DNA from: Bacteroidetes bacterium UBA6161
GTDB taxonomy: Bacteria; Bacteroidota; Bacteroidia; NS11-12g; UBA955
Reading direction: 5' to 3'
Assembly: GCA_002422315.1 (NCBI GenBank)
Contig: DIUJ01000032.1
Location: forward strand, 1 to 7,296
Length of the DNA stretch: 7,296 nt
This document shows, piece by piece, positions 1-6,030 of this stretch. The notes under the pieces are model-generated. The model was given only the letters and a program-made list of their open reading frames with translations, was not told the origin of the DNA and did no database searches. Made by a program: the position numbers and the translations under genes. Position 1 is the stretch's first letter; every line of letters begins with the position of its first letter.

Positions 1-79
1 ACTCCCCCTTGGAAACACTCACCATTATACTACCAAAAGTATACGGTGCCAATGTGCTATTTTTCGGGGTAGGGAACAT
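1..79 (-). CDS. Orphan Rhs tip cassette 5, N-terminal start only (3' end beyond window)
   Basis: The minus strand opens with ATG at 79 and reads MFPTPKNSTLAPYTFGSI, then MVSVSKGE, before running off the left edge. This matches the first residues of the tips starting at 3256, 4467 and 6006, so a fifth Rhs core-end gene begins here. The core signature and toxin domain lie outside the window. The start is chosen because the same ATG is kept in all four visible leaders. The segment is a mosaic: 57 bases (25-81) are identical to the leader at 4467, while the MV codons and the upstream flank match the leader at 3256. It lies 152 bases after the end of the propeller-like gene. Confidence 0.75.
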   Translation of the reverse strand, partial: MFPTPKNSTLAPYTFGSIMVSVSKGE

Positions 80-172
80 AAGGCGAAGGTAGGGAAAAAA
101 TTTTGAAAACACACTTTTTTGAAAATATCAAAAGCGGTTTTATTAAATAAGACAGAGGCGGTTGTTAGTTCA

Positions 173-187
173 CTCGCAAGATGCGAG
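173..187. other. Perfect 6-bp hairpin with 3-base loop in the leader flank
   Basis: CTCGCA-AGA-TGCGAG is a perfect inverted repeat with a three-base loop. Two further pairs can form outside one mismatch (170-171 with 189-190). No T-run follows on either strand, so a simple intrinsic terminator is unlikely. The related copy at 3351-3365 has one base change that leaves a G-U pair in minus-strand RNA. Confidence 0.5.
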
Positions 188-231
188 CGAGAGCGGGGTG
201 GAAAGGTGGCAAACTTTTTTAAAAGCATTAT

Positions 232-2079
232 TTATATCTCTACCTTGAATTCATTATTAAAAATATCATATATGTAAAGGATTTGTCTCTCTACTTTTGT
301 ATTTATGATATAACTATCCATAGTTCTTTCTTTCTGTAAATCATTCTTTACTTCTTTAACAACCACATGTGCAATTGCGTTTCCTTTCATAGAAAAAAAG
401 TTTATTTGAGTAATGTACTGCTCTATCGGGTTGATTTTATACGTTTTTTCACTTTTCCTCTTGACCAAATTGTATCTAAGTAGATTATTATTTTTCACCA
501 AAAGTACTCTATTCTTTAGGACAGATGAAATTGCATCAATTTTATTTATCAATAATTCATATTCGCCTGTAAGACAAGAAACCTTGTATAAGTTGCCTAA
601 TGATGTTAAAACCAAAAGATTTTTTTCATAAGTCAACAACTCTTTTATATCTTCTTTAAACCTTATTTTGTGAATTATTTTATTTAGTTTTAAGTCATGT
701 ATTACCATAGTAGAATCTATTTGAGAAAATATCATATAATTTAAATCATGCATGTATAGTATCTTGCAAATTTTATTTGAAGCAATAATTGTTTCAGGCA
801 GTTTACAATTATTTAACTGAAGGCATTCAAATCCAATGCTTTCATGATTAGAACGTTCTAAATAAAATTTATCATTCATTGCCAAAGCTGGATTTGTGTA
901 AAATGATGTATAATGCTGGGTTTTCCACGTATGATTAGATAATCTATAGGTGTAAAGGTTATTATTTGTAGTTAAAACAGTATAAATGGGAGAATTTAAA
1001 TTGGTTGTAATCTGAGTTGCGTATTCATCTTGAATTAACGTAGATTTGTATACAAGTTTCATTTTATTATTATAAATTAATAGGTCGTTTTTTACCCCTA
1101 AAATAATTCTGTTTTTCAAAAAGCTAAAAGCACTTACATTTTCTACTTCTTTATTTATTTTACATGAATCTCTATTAATAAATACAGAACTTAAAGTGTG
1201 ATTTTGATACGGAAAGAAGTTGAGCTCTTGTTTGTTTTTTTCAGGTAAAGAAATTTCATGTGTAGACATTATCATTCTACCTGACCTAAAATCTAATTTT
1301 ACAAAATTGTTATTTTTATAAACGATAACGAAATATTCGTTGTCAACTTCAATACAATGCCTGCTAAAGGAGCCTTCTTTGTATACTTTATTAAATTCTG
1401 AATCAAAAATAAATATCGAGTCTGTAGCCTTTGTAAGTAAGTAACTCCCAGAATTAATTGCATAAACAAGCCTATGATTCTCTCCAGTAATCGCAGTTTT
1501 TTTCTTGTATGTTTTCAAGTTTTTTTCGATACTGAAAATTTCGCCAAATGCTGATTGTGATATGGCTATGATTTTATTGTTGTTTAAATATATATGGGAA
1601 AAGTATTTCTTACTTATTATGGTATCTATTAATATCTCATTAAATTCAAAGTTTTGATTCATAGAAAACAATCCTCCTAATACGTTTCCAAATATATATA
1701 ATGAATCTAACTTGCAAAGTTGTGTAGAGAAAACGATACTAGGGGATTTATTATGAATAACATCAATTCTCGAACCACTTATTTGAAATATTTTCAAAGT
1801 AAAAATATTTTCGGGAAGTTCTTCCAAATCCCAACCATAGATAAATAATAAATTATTAGTTGTATCAAAAAAACAATCCTCTACTTCTAAACCATCAATC
1901 ATACCATAATATGTAACCATCGTATCATGATGTTTATACACTATTGCACCATCACTGTTATAATCAACTTCAATTTTAATTTTTTGTTTTTCAAACTGCG
2001 ATTTTTGATCTTTATGACTTGAATATGCTTTGATTACAAAAGAAACCCAAAGCAGAAGTGTTAAAATAATGTATTTCAT
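232..2079 (-). CDS. Exported 615-aa beta-propeller-like protein, partner of cassette 4
   Basis: The protein starts with a clear Sec signal peptide (MKYIILTLLLWVSFVIKA, cleavage likely near residues 18-21), so it should reach the periplasm or beyond. The rest is a long series of short beta-strand motifs such as DSIFIFDSEFNKVYK, NDLLIYNNKMKLVYK and DSTMVIHDLKLNKIIHK, separated by turns. This looks like degenerate WD40/PQQ-type propeller blades, but I do not recognise a named family. No T9SS C-terminal sorting domain is visible. The ATG lies only four bases after the stop of the cassette 4 tip, so the two are almost certainly co-transcribed, and it occupies the slot where the other cassettes carry an immunity gene. 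At 615 aa it is far larger than usual immunity proteins. Alternatives are a binding or scaffolding partner of the tip, or unrelated cargo. Confidence 0.85.
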   Translation of the reverse strand: MKYIILTLLLWVSFVIKAYSSHKDQKSQFEKQKIKIEVDYNSDGAIVYKHHDTMVTYYGMIDGLEVEDCFFDTTNNLLFIYGWDLEELPENIFTLKIFQISGSRIDVIHNKSPSIVFSTQLCKLDSLYIFGNVLGGLFSMNQNFEFNEILIDTIISKKYFSHIYLNNNKIIAISQSAFGEIFSIEKNLKTYKKKTAITGENHRLVYAINSGSYLLTKATDSIFIFDSEFNKVYKEGSFSRHCIEVDNEYFVIVYKNNNFVKLDFRSGRMIMSTHEISLPEKNKQELNFFPYQNHTLSSVFINRDSCKINKEVENVSAFSFLKNRIILGVKNDLLIYNNKMKLVYKSTLIQDEYATQITTNLNSPIYTVLTTNNNLYTYRLSNHTWKTQHYTSFYTNPALAMNDKFYLERSNHESIGFECLQLNNCKLPETIIASNKICKILYMHDLNYMIFSQIDSTMVIHDLKLNKIIHKIRFKEDIKELLTYEKNLLVLTSLGNLYKVSCLTGEYELLINKIDAISSVLKNRVLLVKNNNLLRYNLVKRKSEKTYKINPIEQYITQINFFSMKGNAIAHVVVKEVKNDLQKERTMDSYIINTKVERQILYIYDIFNNEFKVEI

Positions 2080-2083
2080 GGCC

Positions 2084-3256
2084 TTATGGATTCCCTGGTT
2101 GTGCTGTTGAGTTTGGAGGAGTATAATTACTAGAAGTCACTTGGGTTTGGGTGTGGGTTTGGGTTGTTGTTACTTGTTGTAAATAATTTATTTGGAATTC
2201 GAAGTCTGTTGCTGGATTAAAAGCTAAACCATTTGGGCTAGTACCACCAATAAAAGAAGAATTTGCAATAATATTTACACTTACACCAGACCGCGCTTGT
2301 ATTTGAGAAGCTGTATTTTGAAAAAATTGGTTATTTACTTGTACAAATAAAGTTAAAGAAAAGTTTACATTTACGGCTGTCGTGACTTCTGTAATTTGAG
2401 TTATTGTTGTAGTTGTTGAAGAGTTATTTCGACCAGGTGCTTCTTTTCCTCCAAAAACTGGCTCCCCAATTTTAATATTAGGTCGACTAGTTAATGTATT
2501 ATTTAAAAAAGATGTTCTTGTATTTGCAATTTGAATTTCAGCGTTTATAACCCCAACTACATTGTCAAGAAGAGTTACTGCCGGGTTTACCGTTGGTGAA
2601 GCATTTGATTGATAATTTGCACTTGACAGTTGGTTATTAATAACTTCATGATTTATAGTAGTAATAATAGGTCGAGACTGCCAATCATGTCCTGCCAATG
2701 AAGACCAAAGAATATTTCCTCTACTTTTATTCTCAGTAACAACTAGCCAATTATTCCTATTGGGATCTTGGAGTCTTTTAAAGCCCCTGCTATTAGGATC
2801 AACATTTTTATAATGATTTCTTCGATATAAAACATCGTTTTCTCTTTTATATTCATATACTATGTGAGGGGCTCCCCCTGGAGATGGTGGAGCATTATTT
2901 AATGTTCTTTTCTGTGAACCTATTGTAGAAGGGGTTCCTTCTAATCCATCAATATCAATATTCCATATTACACTATTAGAAGCAAATTGATAAGGAGTAA
3001 AATATGGGTAATCTGAAGCTAATGGATCCACACTCAAAAACTTTCCATAAGATGGATTGTAAATTCTAAACCCATAATCCTGCAATCCAGTTTCGTTATC
3101 TGTCTCTTTTCCATTAAACCCATACCTATACTCCCCCTTGGAAACACTCACCATTATACTACCAAAAGTATTCGATGCCAAATCATAGATTTGTGGTTTT
3201 GCAAGTCTCCCAAAAGGGTTTGGTACTGAGCTGGTATTTTTTGGAGTGGGGAACAT
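2084..3256 (-). CDS. Orphan Rhs tip cassette 4: core end plus Thr/Asn/Gln-rich C-terminal domain
   Basis: The protein has 390 aa from ATG 3256; a GTG at 3289 would add 11 residues, but ATG is the start shared with the sister cassettes. The leader MFPTPKN is followed by about 16 residues absent from the other copies (VPNPFGRLAKPQIYDLASN region), then SVSKGEYRYGFNGKETD, the core end GFRIYNPSYGKFLSVDPLA and the exit NIDIDG. The variable domain begins around residue 105. It contains WLVVTENKSRGNILWSS, a long polar stretch with Thr runs (STTTTITQ), and a disordered tail (TTTQTHTQTQ, then PPNSTAQPGNP). I see no catalytic motif. It may be a toxin of unknown type or a non-enzymatic binding tip. The stop is followed four bases later by the propeller-like gene. 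Confidence 0.85.
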   Translation of the reverse strand: MFPTPKNTSSVPNPFGRLAKPQIYDLASNTFGSIMVSVSKGEYRYGFNGKETDNETGLQDYGFRIYNPSYGKFLSVDPLASDYPYFTPYQFASNSVIWNIDIDGLEGTPSTIGSQKRTLNNAPPSPGGAPHIVYEYKRENDVLYRRNHYKNVDPNSRGFKRLQDPNRNNWLVVTENKSRGNILWSSLAGHDWQSRPIITTINHEVINNQLSSANYQSNASPTVNPAVTLLDNVVGVINAEIQIANTRTSFLNNTLTSRPNIKIGEPVFGGKEAPGRNNSSTTTTITQITEVTTAVNVNFSLTLFVQVNNQFFQNTASQIQARSGVSVNIIANSSFIGGTSPNGLAFNPATDFEFQINYLQQVTTTQTHTQTQVTSSNYTPPNSTAQPGNP

Positions 3257-3373
3257 AAAGCGAAGGTAGGGAAAAAGTTTTGAAAACACGCTTTTTGAAC
3301 AGTATCAGATGCATTTTTATTAAATGCGACAGAGGCGCTATGCTAGTTCACTCACAAGATGCGAGCGAGAACG
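3024..3373 (-). repeat. Cassette core-end and long leader repeat, copy D
   Basis: Positions 3024-3256 encode the shared Rhs core end and leader of cassette 4, nearly identical to 4284-4467 except for about 48 extra bases in the leader. Positions 3257-3373 are the non-coding flank shared with 80-195. The rest of the gap, 3374-3424, is AT-rich; I see only a weak AT-only inverted repeat (TAAAAT / ATTTTA) and no convincing terminator or promoter. Confidence 0.85.
3351..3365. other. Imperfect hairpin in the leader flank, second copy
   Basis: CTCACA-AGA-TGCGAG corresponds to the perfect hairpin at 173-187. On the minus strand it reads CTCGCA-TCT-TGTGAG, so the changed position becomes a G-U pair in RNA and the stem is kept. 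No T-run follows. Confidence 0.4.
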
Positions 3374-3424
3374 TTGGGCATTTATTAGAGTCACTACTTT
3401 TAAAATACAAAAACTAAATTTTAG

Positions 3425-3523
3425 CTAACAACTCTCTAAAAATACACTTAAAAGACTCATGACAATCATAAATAATGCGACAATTAGTCTTAAAATATAC
3501 CATTTTTCAAAAATATTTTTCAT
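3425..3523 (-). CDS. Small 32-aa single-helix membrane peptide, candidate immunity for cassette 3
   Basis: A short ORF opens with ATG 20 bases after the stop of the cassette 3 tip and reads MKNIFEKWYILRLIVALFMI, then VMSLLSVFLESC, before TAG. It has a charged, Lys-containing N-terminus followed by a hydrophobic stretch of about 20 residues, the layout of a small inner-membrane protein or an uncleaved signal anchor. No other open frame lies between cassettes 3 and 4, so it fills the place where the other cassettes encode their partner. It could be a bona fide small immunity peptide or the remnant of a longer exported immunity protein, since it ends just after the membrane segment, where a lipoprotein or signal peptide would normally continue. 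No family is recognised. Confidence 0.5.
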   Translation of the reverse strand: MKNIFEKWYILRLIVALFMIVMSLLSVFLESC

Positions 3524-3543
3524 TAGAGTTGATAGACGAAGGG

Positions 3544-4467
3544 TTAATCTTTTTTATCTAGGTCTTGTTTAATTTTATTACTAACCTTTTTCGTTGCTTC
3601 TTTAAGTTCAACTTTTATCTTGTTTTTCTCATCATCCATTAGCTTCTTCATACGCTCCGTTATAAGATTGTCCATTTGGTCTTCTGACAGCTTTTTTTCA
3701 CCGGCCTCTTTTTGGAATTCAGTCTTCCAATTCTTAATAATATTTTCATTTATTTCTAAACCTCTAATAAAACCATCCTCATATGTGGTTATTCCTAATC
3801 CTTTGTCTGCCAATCTCTCAGCAGCCTTTCTATCAATTAGTATTTCAGCATATTCGGGGTCATCAACTATATTAATTATTAGGCCAACCATTTCCCTATT
3901 AAATTCAAGTATAACTTTTCCGAGTTTTTCTGCTCCTTTAATTGCTGCATAACCACTTAACGTTAAAAGTATGTCTATCGCAAACCCTGTTACTTCTAAA
4001 TTGCTAAATTTTAATGAAGGGTCTAAAACACGAGCAAAGCCTCTAGGGATTTGGGCAGGTAAACCAAAGAAAGGGATAGATGCAATATTATCTAATTCCT
4101 TCATTTGTTTGTGATCTGTTATCATCACCACCCAATTCCTGTTTTTTTGTTTGGCTCTGCTAGGATGGCTATTTGTAGGACTAACATTTCTTATATAGTA
4201 CCTTCCATCTACTTCTATGTTTTCAATAGGATTATTGGAAACAAAATGAAAAGGGCTTAGCCAAGGATAATCCCTACTTAATCGGTCCACACTCAAAAAC
4301 CTACCATAAGATGGATTGTAAATTCTAAACCCATAATCCTGCAATTCTGTTTCATTATCTGTCTCTTTGCCATTAAACCCATACCTGTACTCCCCCTTGG
4401 AAACACTCGCTTTTATACTACCAAAAGTATACGGTGCCAATGTGCTATTTTTCGGGGTAGGGAACAT
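3544..4467 (-). CDS. Orphan Rhs tip cassette 3: core end plus unidentified helical C-terminal domain
   Basis: The protein has 307 aa. It starts at the conserved ATG (MFPTPKNSTLAPY), passes through SVSKGEYRYGFNGKETD and the core end GFRIYNPSYGRFLSVDRLS, and leaves the core at NIEVDG near residue 88. The usual Pro of VDPL is Arg here. The unique domain (about 89-307) contains NWVVMITDHKQ, a hydrophobic segment near 161-178 (FAIDILLTLSGYAAIKG), a central EILIDRKAAERLADKGLG block, and a strongly charged, Lys/Glu-rich helical tail from about residue 245. I recognise no toxin family or catalytic motif. The hydrophobic segment and the small membrane peptide encoded next could suit an envelope target, but that is inference. 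Confidence 0.85.
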   Translation of the reverse strand: MFPTPKNSTLAPYTFGSIKASVSKGEYRYGFNGKETDNETELQDYGFRIYNPSYGRFLSVDRLSRDYPWLSPFHFVSNNPIENIEVDGRYYIRNVSPTNSHPSRAKQKNRNWVVMITDHKQMKELDNIASIPFFGLPAQIPRGFARVLDPSLKFSNLEVTGFAIDILLTLSGYAAIKGAEKLGKVILEFNREMVGLIINIVDDPEYAEILIDRKAAERLADKGLGITTYEDGFIRGLEINENIIKNWKTEFQKEAGEKKLSEDQMDNLITERMKKLMDDEKNKIKVELKEATKKVSNKIKQDLDKKD

Positions 4468-4488
4468 AAAGCGAAGGTAGGGAAAAAG
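4284..4488 (-). repeat. Cassette core-end and short leader repeat, copy C
   Basis: It encodes the Rhs core end and leader of cassette 3. It is nearly identical to copy D in the core-end part and identical to copy E over 57 bases around the start codon. Homology to the other leaders stops at ggtagggaaaaag (about 4488). The 59 bases from 4489 to the partner stop at 4548 are unique and AT-rich. Confidence 0.85.
4456..4484 (-). repeat. Pair of 9-bp direct repeats, 20-bp period, flanking the start codon
   Basis: GGTAGGGAA occurs at 4456-4464 and again at 4476-4484, exactly 20 bp (about two helical turns) apart, with the start codon ATG 4467 between the copies. The same pair is intact at 68-76 and 88-96 before cassette 5. 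One half is mutated before cassettes 2 and 4. It could be a protein-binding site, or simply a leader duplication. Confidence 0.5.
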
Positions 4489-4547
4489 AATATTTGTATT
4501 ATAAAAGACAGGATAATATTTTTTTAATTAACTCACATCTTATATCC

Positions 4548-5093
4548 TTAAATTTTTACAATCCTTACAATCCTATTCAAGTCTGATTGGTTATGAATAG
4601 CTAGTTTGTGGAAATTAAGTTCGTAAATTCTATTATTTATGCATGTTACTACGATTGTTGTGTTATTACAGTATGTTAAGATGGATCTGTAACCTGACAG
4701 AAAGACTTCAATTGGAACAACAGGTTTACAATTTTTATTTAAACTTTTTAATTCTAAAGGCTTCATCTTTTTATAAAAGAGCCAAACAGTACTATCACAA
4801 CTTTCTTTGTGTAGTAAATCATAAGACACCGTCAGTCCTCCTAAAAATGGAAATTCCGTTTGGCTAATAGAATAGTAAATGTCTTTTTGATTAGAATTAT
4901 CAGATATTGTGTCAAGTCTTACTTTATATTTTGTTGAATCATTGGCTAATGTAAATTTAAAGGCTCTTTGTAACTCTGGTATTATGAAAGTATATTCTTT
5001 TTTCTTTATCTCTTTACAATTAAAGCACATCAAAGAAAGAAGTATTGTTAATTTACTGAGCTTCAAACGAGTTGCATGAAGGATTGTTGCCAT
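4548..5093 (-). CDS. Lipoprotein-like immunity candidate for cassette 2
   Basis: The protein has 181 aa from ATG 5093. The N-terminus has a basic region, a hydrophobic core (LTILLSLMCFN) and Cys26 followed by KEIKKKE, which fits a relaxed Bacteroidota lipoprotein signal. A TTG at 5066 would give MKLSKLTILLSLMCFNCKE, a cleaner signal peptide, and cut the overlap with the tip gene from 41 to 14 bases; I keep the ATG but consider TTG credible. The mature part looks like a small alpha/beta or beta-rich protein, with PFLGGLTVSYDLLHKE, VWLFYKKM and a C-terminal DLNRIVRIVKI. No known family is recognised. The overlap with the cassette 2 tip suggests translational coupling. By position it should neutralise that zincin-like tip, probably at the periplasmic face of a membrane. 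Confidence 0.8.
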   Translation of the reverse strand: MATILHATRLKLSKLTILLSLMCFNCKEIKKKEYTFIIPELQRAFKFTLANDSTKYKVRLDTISDNSNQKDIYYSISQTEFPFLGGLTVSYDLLHKESCDSTVWLFYKKMKPLELKSLNKNCKPVVPIEVFLSGYRSILTYCNNTTIVVTCINNRIYELNFHKLAIHNQSDLNRIVRIVKI

Positions 5094-6006
5094 ATCTTTG
5101 TTTCATAGTATCAATATAATCTTGATTTTGTTTTTCATCATTTGAGATAAACTTATTGTAGTCTTTATAATATGGTGAATCTGGGGAAACTAAAGCTTTA
5201 ATTATTTTATCTGCATCATGCATAATGACTGAGTCCCCTCCATCTTTTTTAAATGCATGGTTAATACCAGCAGTATGTCCTGCACCATGTTGTATTATTA
5301 AGGCACCCGTTTTAGAAATATCTATCCCTCCAATTTTCTTGCCATACCCCTTAATTCCATTTGCATCTATTGCAATATATTTGCCGCCACCAATTCTAGA
5401 AATTTCTTTATTATTTTCAGACATTTCAGGATTATCTGCACCGCCAGACCATTCTTCTTTTAGTTTTTTCCCAAATATAGGGCTGTCTTTTGTTATATAA
5501 TCTATTACGTTCTGAGTAGTTCCTAAAACAGCAATCCCGTCTGTCCGGTCAATTTCGTTAGGTTTGAAATTTCTGTTGTTTTTCTTTGTCATATCTACTA
5601 ATACAACTGTTGTTTTTAAACCTAATAATTGAAAGTTTTTCGTTGTTTGTTCTGCGATTTTCTTGGCATCACTTACTTTAAGTTTATTGTCTGAAGATGG
5701 AAGATATACTAAGTAAATGATATTGTCTTTCCCATCAGGGTCTATCATATAATTTGGATTGTTTGATACATAATTAAAAGGCGAAAGATTTGGGAATTTA
5801 TCAGCCAACGGATCCACACTCAACCACCTCCCCAATCTACTATCATAAATCCTTGCTCCAAAATCCAGAGAATTTCCTTCACCTTTCAGATCATCATCTG
5901 TCTCCATCCCATTAAACCCATACCTATACTCCCCCTTGGAAACACTAGCTTTTATACTACCAAAAGTATATGTTGGAATTGCGGTGTTTTTCGGGGTAGA
6001 GAACAT
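5053..6006 (-). CDS. Orphan Rhs tip cassette 2: core end plus zincin-like metallopeptidase domain
   Basis: The protein has 317 aa from the conserved ATG at 6006. An upstream ATG at 6075 lies inside the previous gene and is less likely. The order is leader MFSTPKN, SVSKGEYRYGFNGMETD, core end LDFGARIYDSRLGRWLSVDPLA and exit MIDPDGKD near residue 92. The unique domain (93-317) shows HGAGHTAGINH at 240-250, with the metzincin spacing HxxxHxxGxxH, followed by SVIMH at 259-263, which resembles a Met-turn. The catalytic Glu of HExxH is Gly here (codon GGT, 5284-5286). All three candidate zinc-binding His are kept. It may be a metallopeptidase toxin that is inactivated, that uses another general base, or a member of a divergent family. 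Its 3' end overlaps the partner gene. Confidence 0.85.
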   Translation of the reverse strand: MFSTPKNTAIPTYTFGSIKASVSKGEYRYGFNGMETDDDLKGEGNSLDFGARIYDSRLGRWLSVDPLADKFPNLSPFNYVSNNPNYMIDPDGKDNIIYLVYLPSSDNKLKVSDAKKIAEQTTKNFQLLGLKTTVVLVDMTKKNNRNFKPNEIDRTDGIAVLGTTQNVIDYITKDSPIFGKKLKEEWSGGADNPEMSENNKEISRIGGGKYIAIDANGIKGYGKKIGGIDISKTGALIIQHGAGHTAGINHAFKKDGGDSVIMHDADKIIKALVSPDSPYYKDYNKFISNDEKQNQDYIDTMKQRYGNNPSCNSFEAQ

Positions 6007-6030
6007 AAAGCGAAGGTAGGGAAAAAGTTT
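5810..6030 (-). repeat. Cassette core-end and short leader repeat, copy B
   Basis: It encodes the core end and leader of cassette 2. The leader (about 5910-6030) matches copies C, D and E, but the core end after GFNGMETD belongs to the other core type, shared with cassette 1. The shared leader starts at the stop codon of the preceding partner gene (TAA, 6030-6032), so the cassette boundary is sharp. Confidence 0.85.

Larger units (their letters stand above)
1..195 (-). repeat. Long cassette leader repeat, copy E
   Basis: Positions 1-79 are the coding leader of cassette 5. Positions 80-195 are a non-coding upstream flank of about 116 bases that recurs at 3257-3373, sharing for example gacagaggcg and agatgcgagcgaga, but absent before cassettes 2 and 3. 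The flank includes a short hairpin. With the next 36 bases (196-231), which I cannot assign, this makes up the intergenic region between the propeller-like gene and cassette 5. I saw no clear Bacteroidota promoter (TTTG / TAnnTTTG) in it. Confidence 0.8.

Noticed and set aside
80..195. Integron-like attC site or intrinsic terminator in the leader flank
   Set aside because: The stem is only 6 bp with a three-base loop, lacks paired R/L boxes, is absent before cassettes 2 and 3, and has no T-run.
25..228. Minus-strand 67-aa frame reading RSRSHLASEL across the leader flank
   Set aside because: It runs through the repeated non-coding flank in a frame different from the Rhs leader, and the matching frame at 3257-3373 hits a stop soon after RSRSHLVSELA. 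It looks like a chance frame.
413..631. Plus-strand 72-aa frame
   Set aside because: It lies wholly inside the propeller-like gene on the other strand and has no recognisable domain.
2084..2650. OmpA-like peptidoglycan-binding domain in the cassette 4 tip
   Set aside because: A loose resemblance (IANTRTSFLNNTL, later FGGKEAPG) lacks the conserved GHTD-type residues and Arg pair, so I do not claim it.
3374..3424. Terminator after the 32-aa ORF
   Set aside because: Only an AT-only TAAAAT/ATTTTA pairing is present, too weak to distinguish from background in AT-rich DNA.
3620..3952. Plus-strand 110-aa hydrophobic, Ser/Ile-rich frame
   Set aside because: It is antisense to the charged helical region of the cassette 3 tip; its composition is what the complement of Lys/Glu-rich codons gives.
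4643..4867. Plus-strand 74-aa frame
   Set aside because: It is antisense to the cassette 2 partner gene and has no supporting motif.
5225..5500. Plus-strand 91-aa Pro/Ile-rich frame
   Set aside because: It is antisense to the zincin-like domain, with composition typical of a shadow frame.
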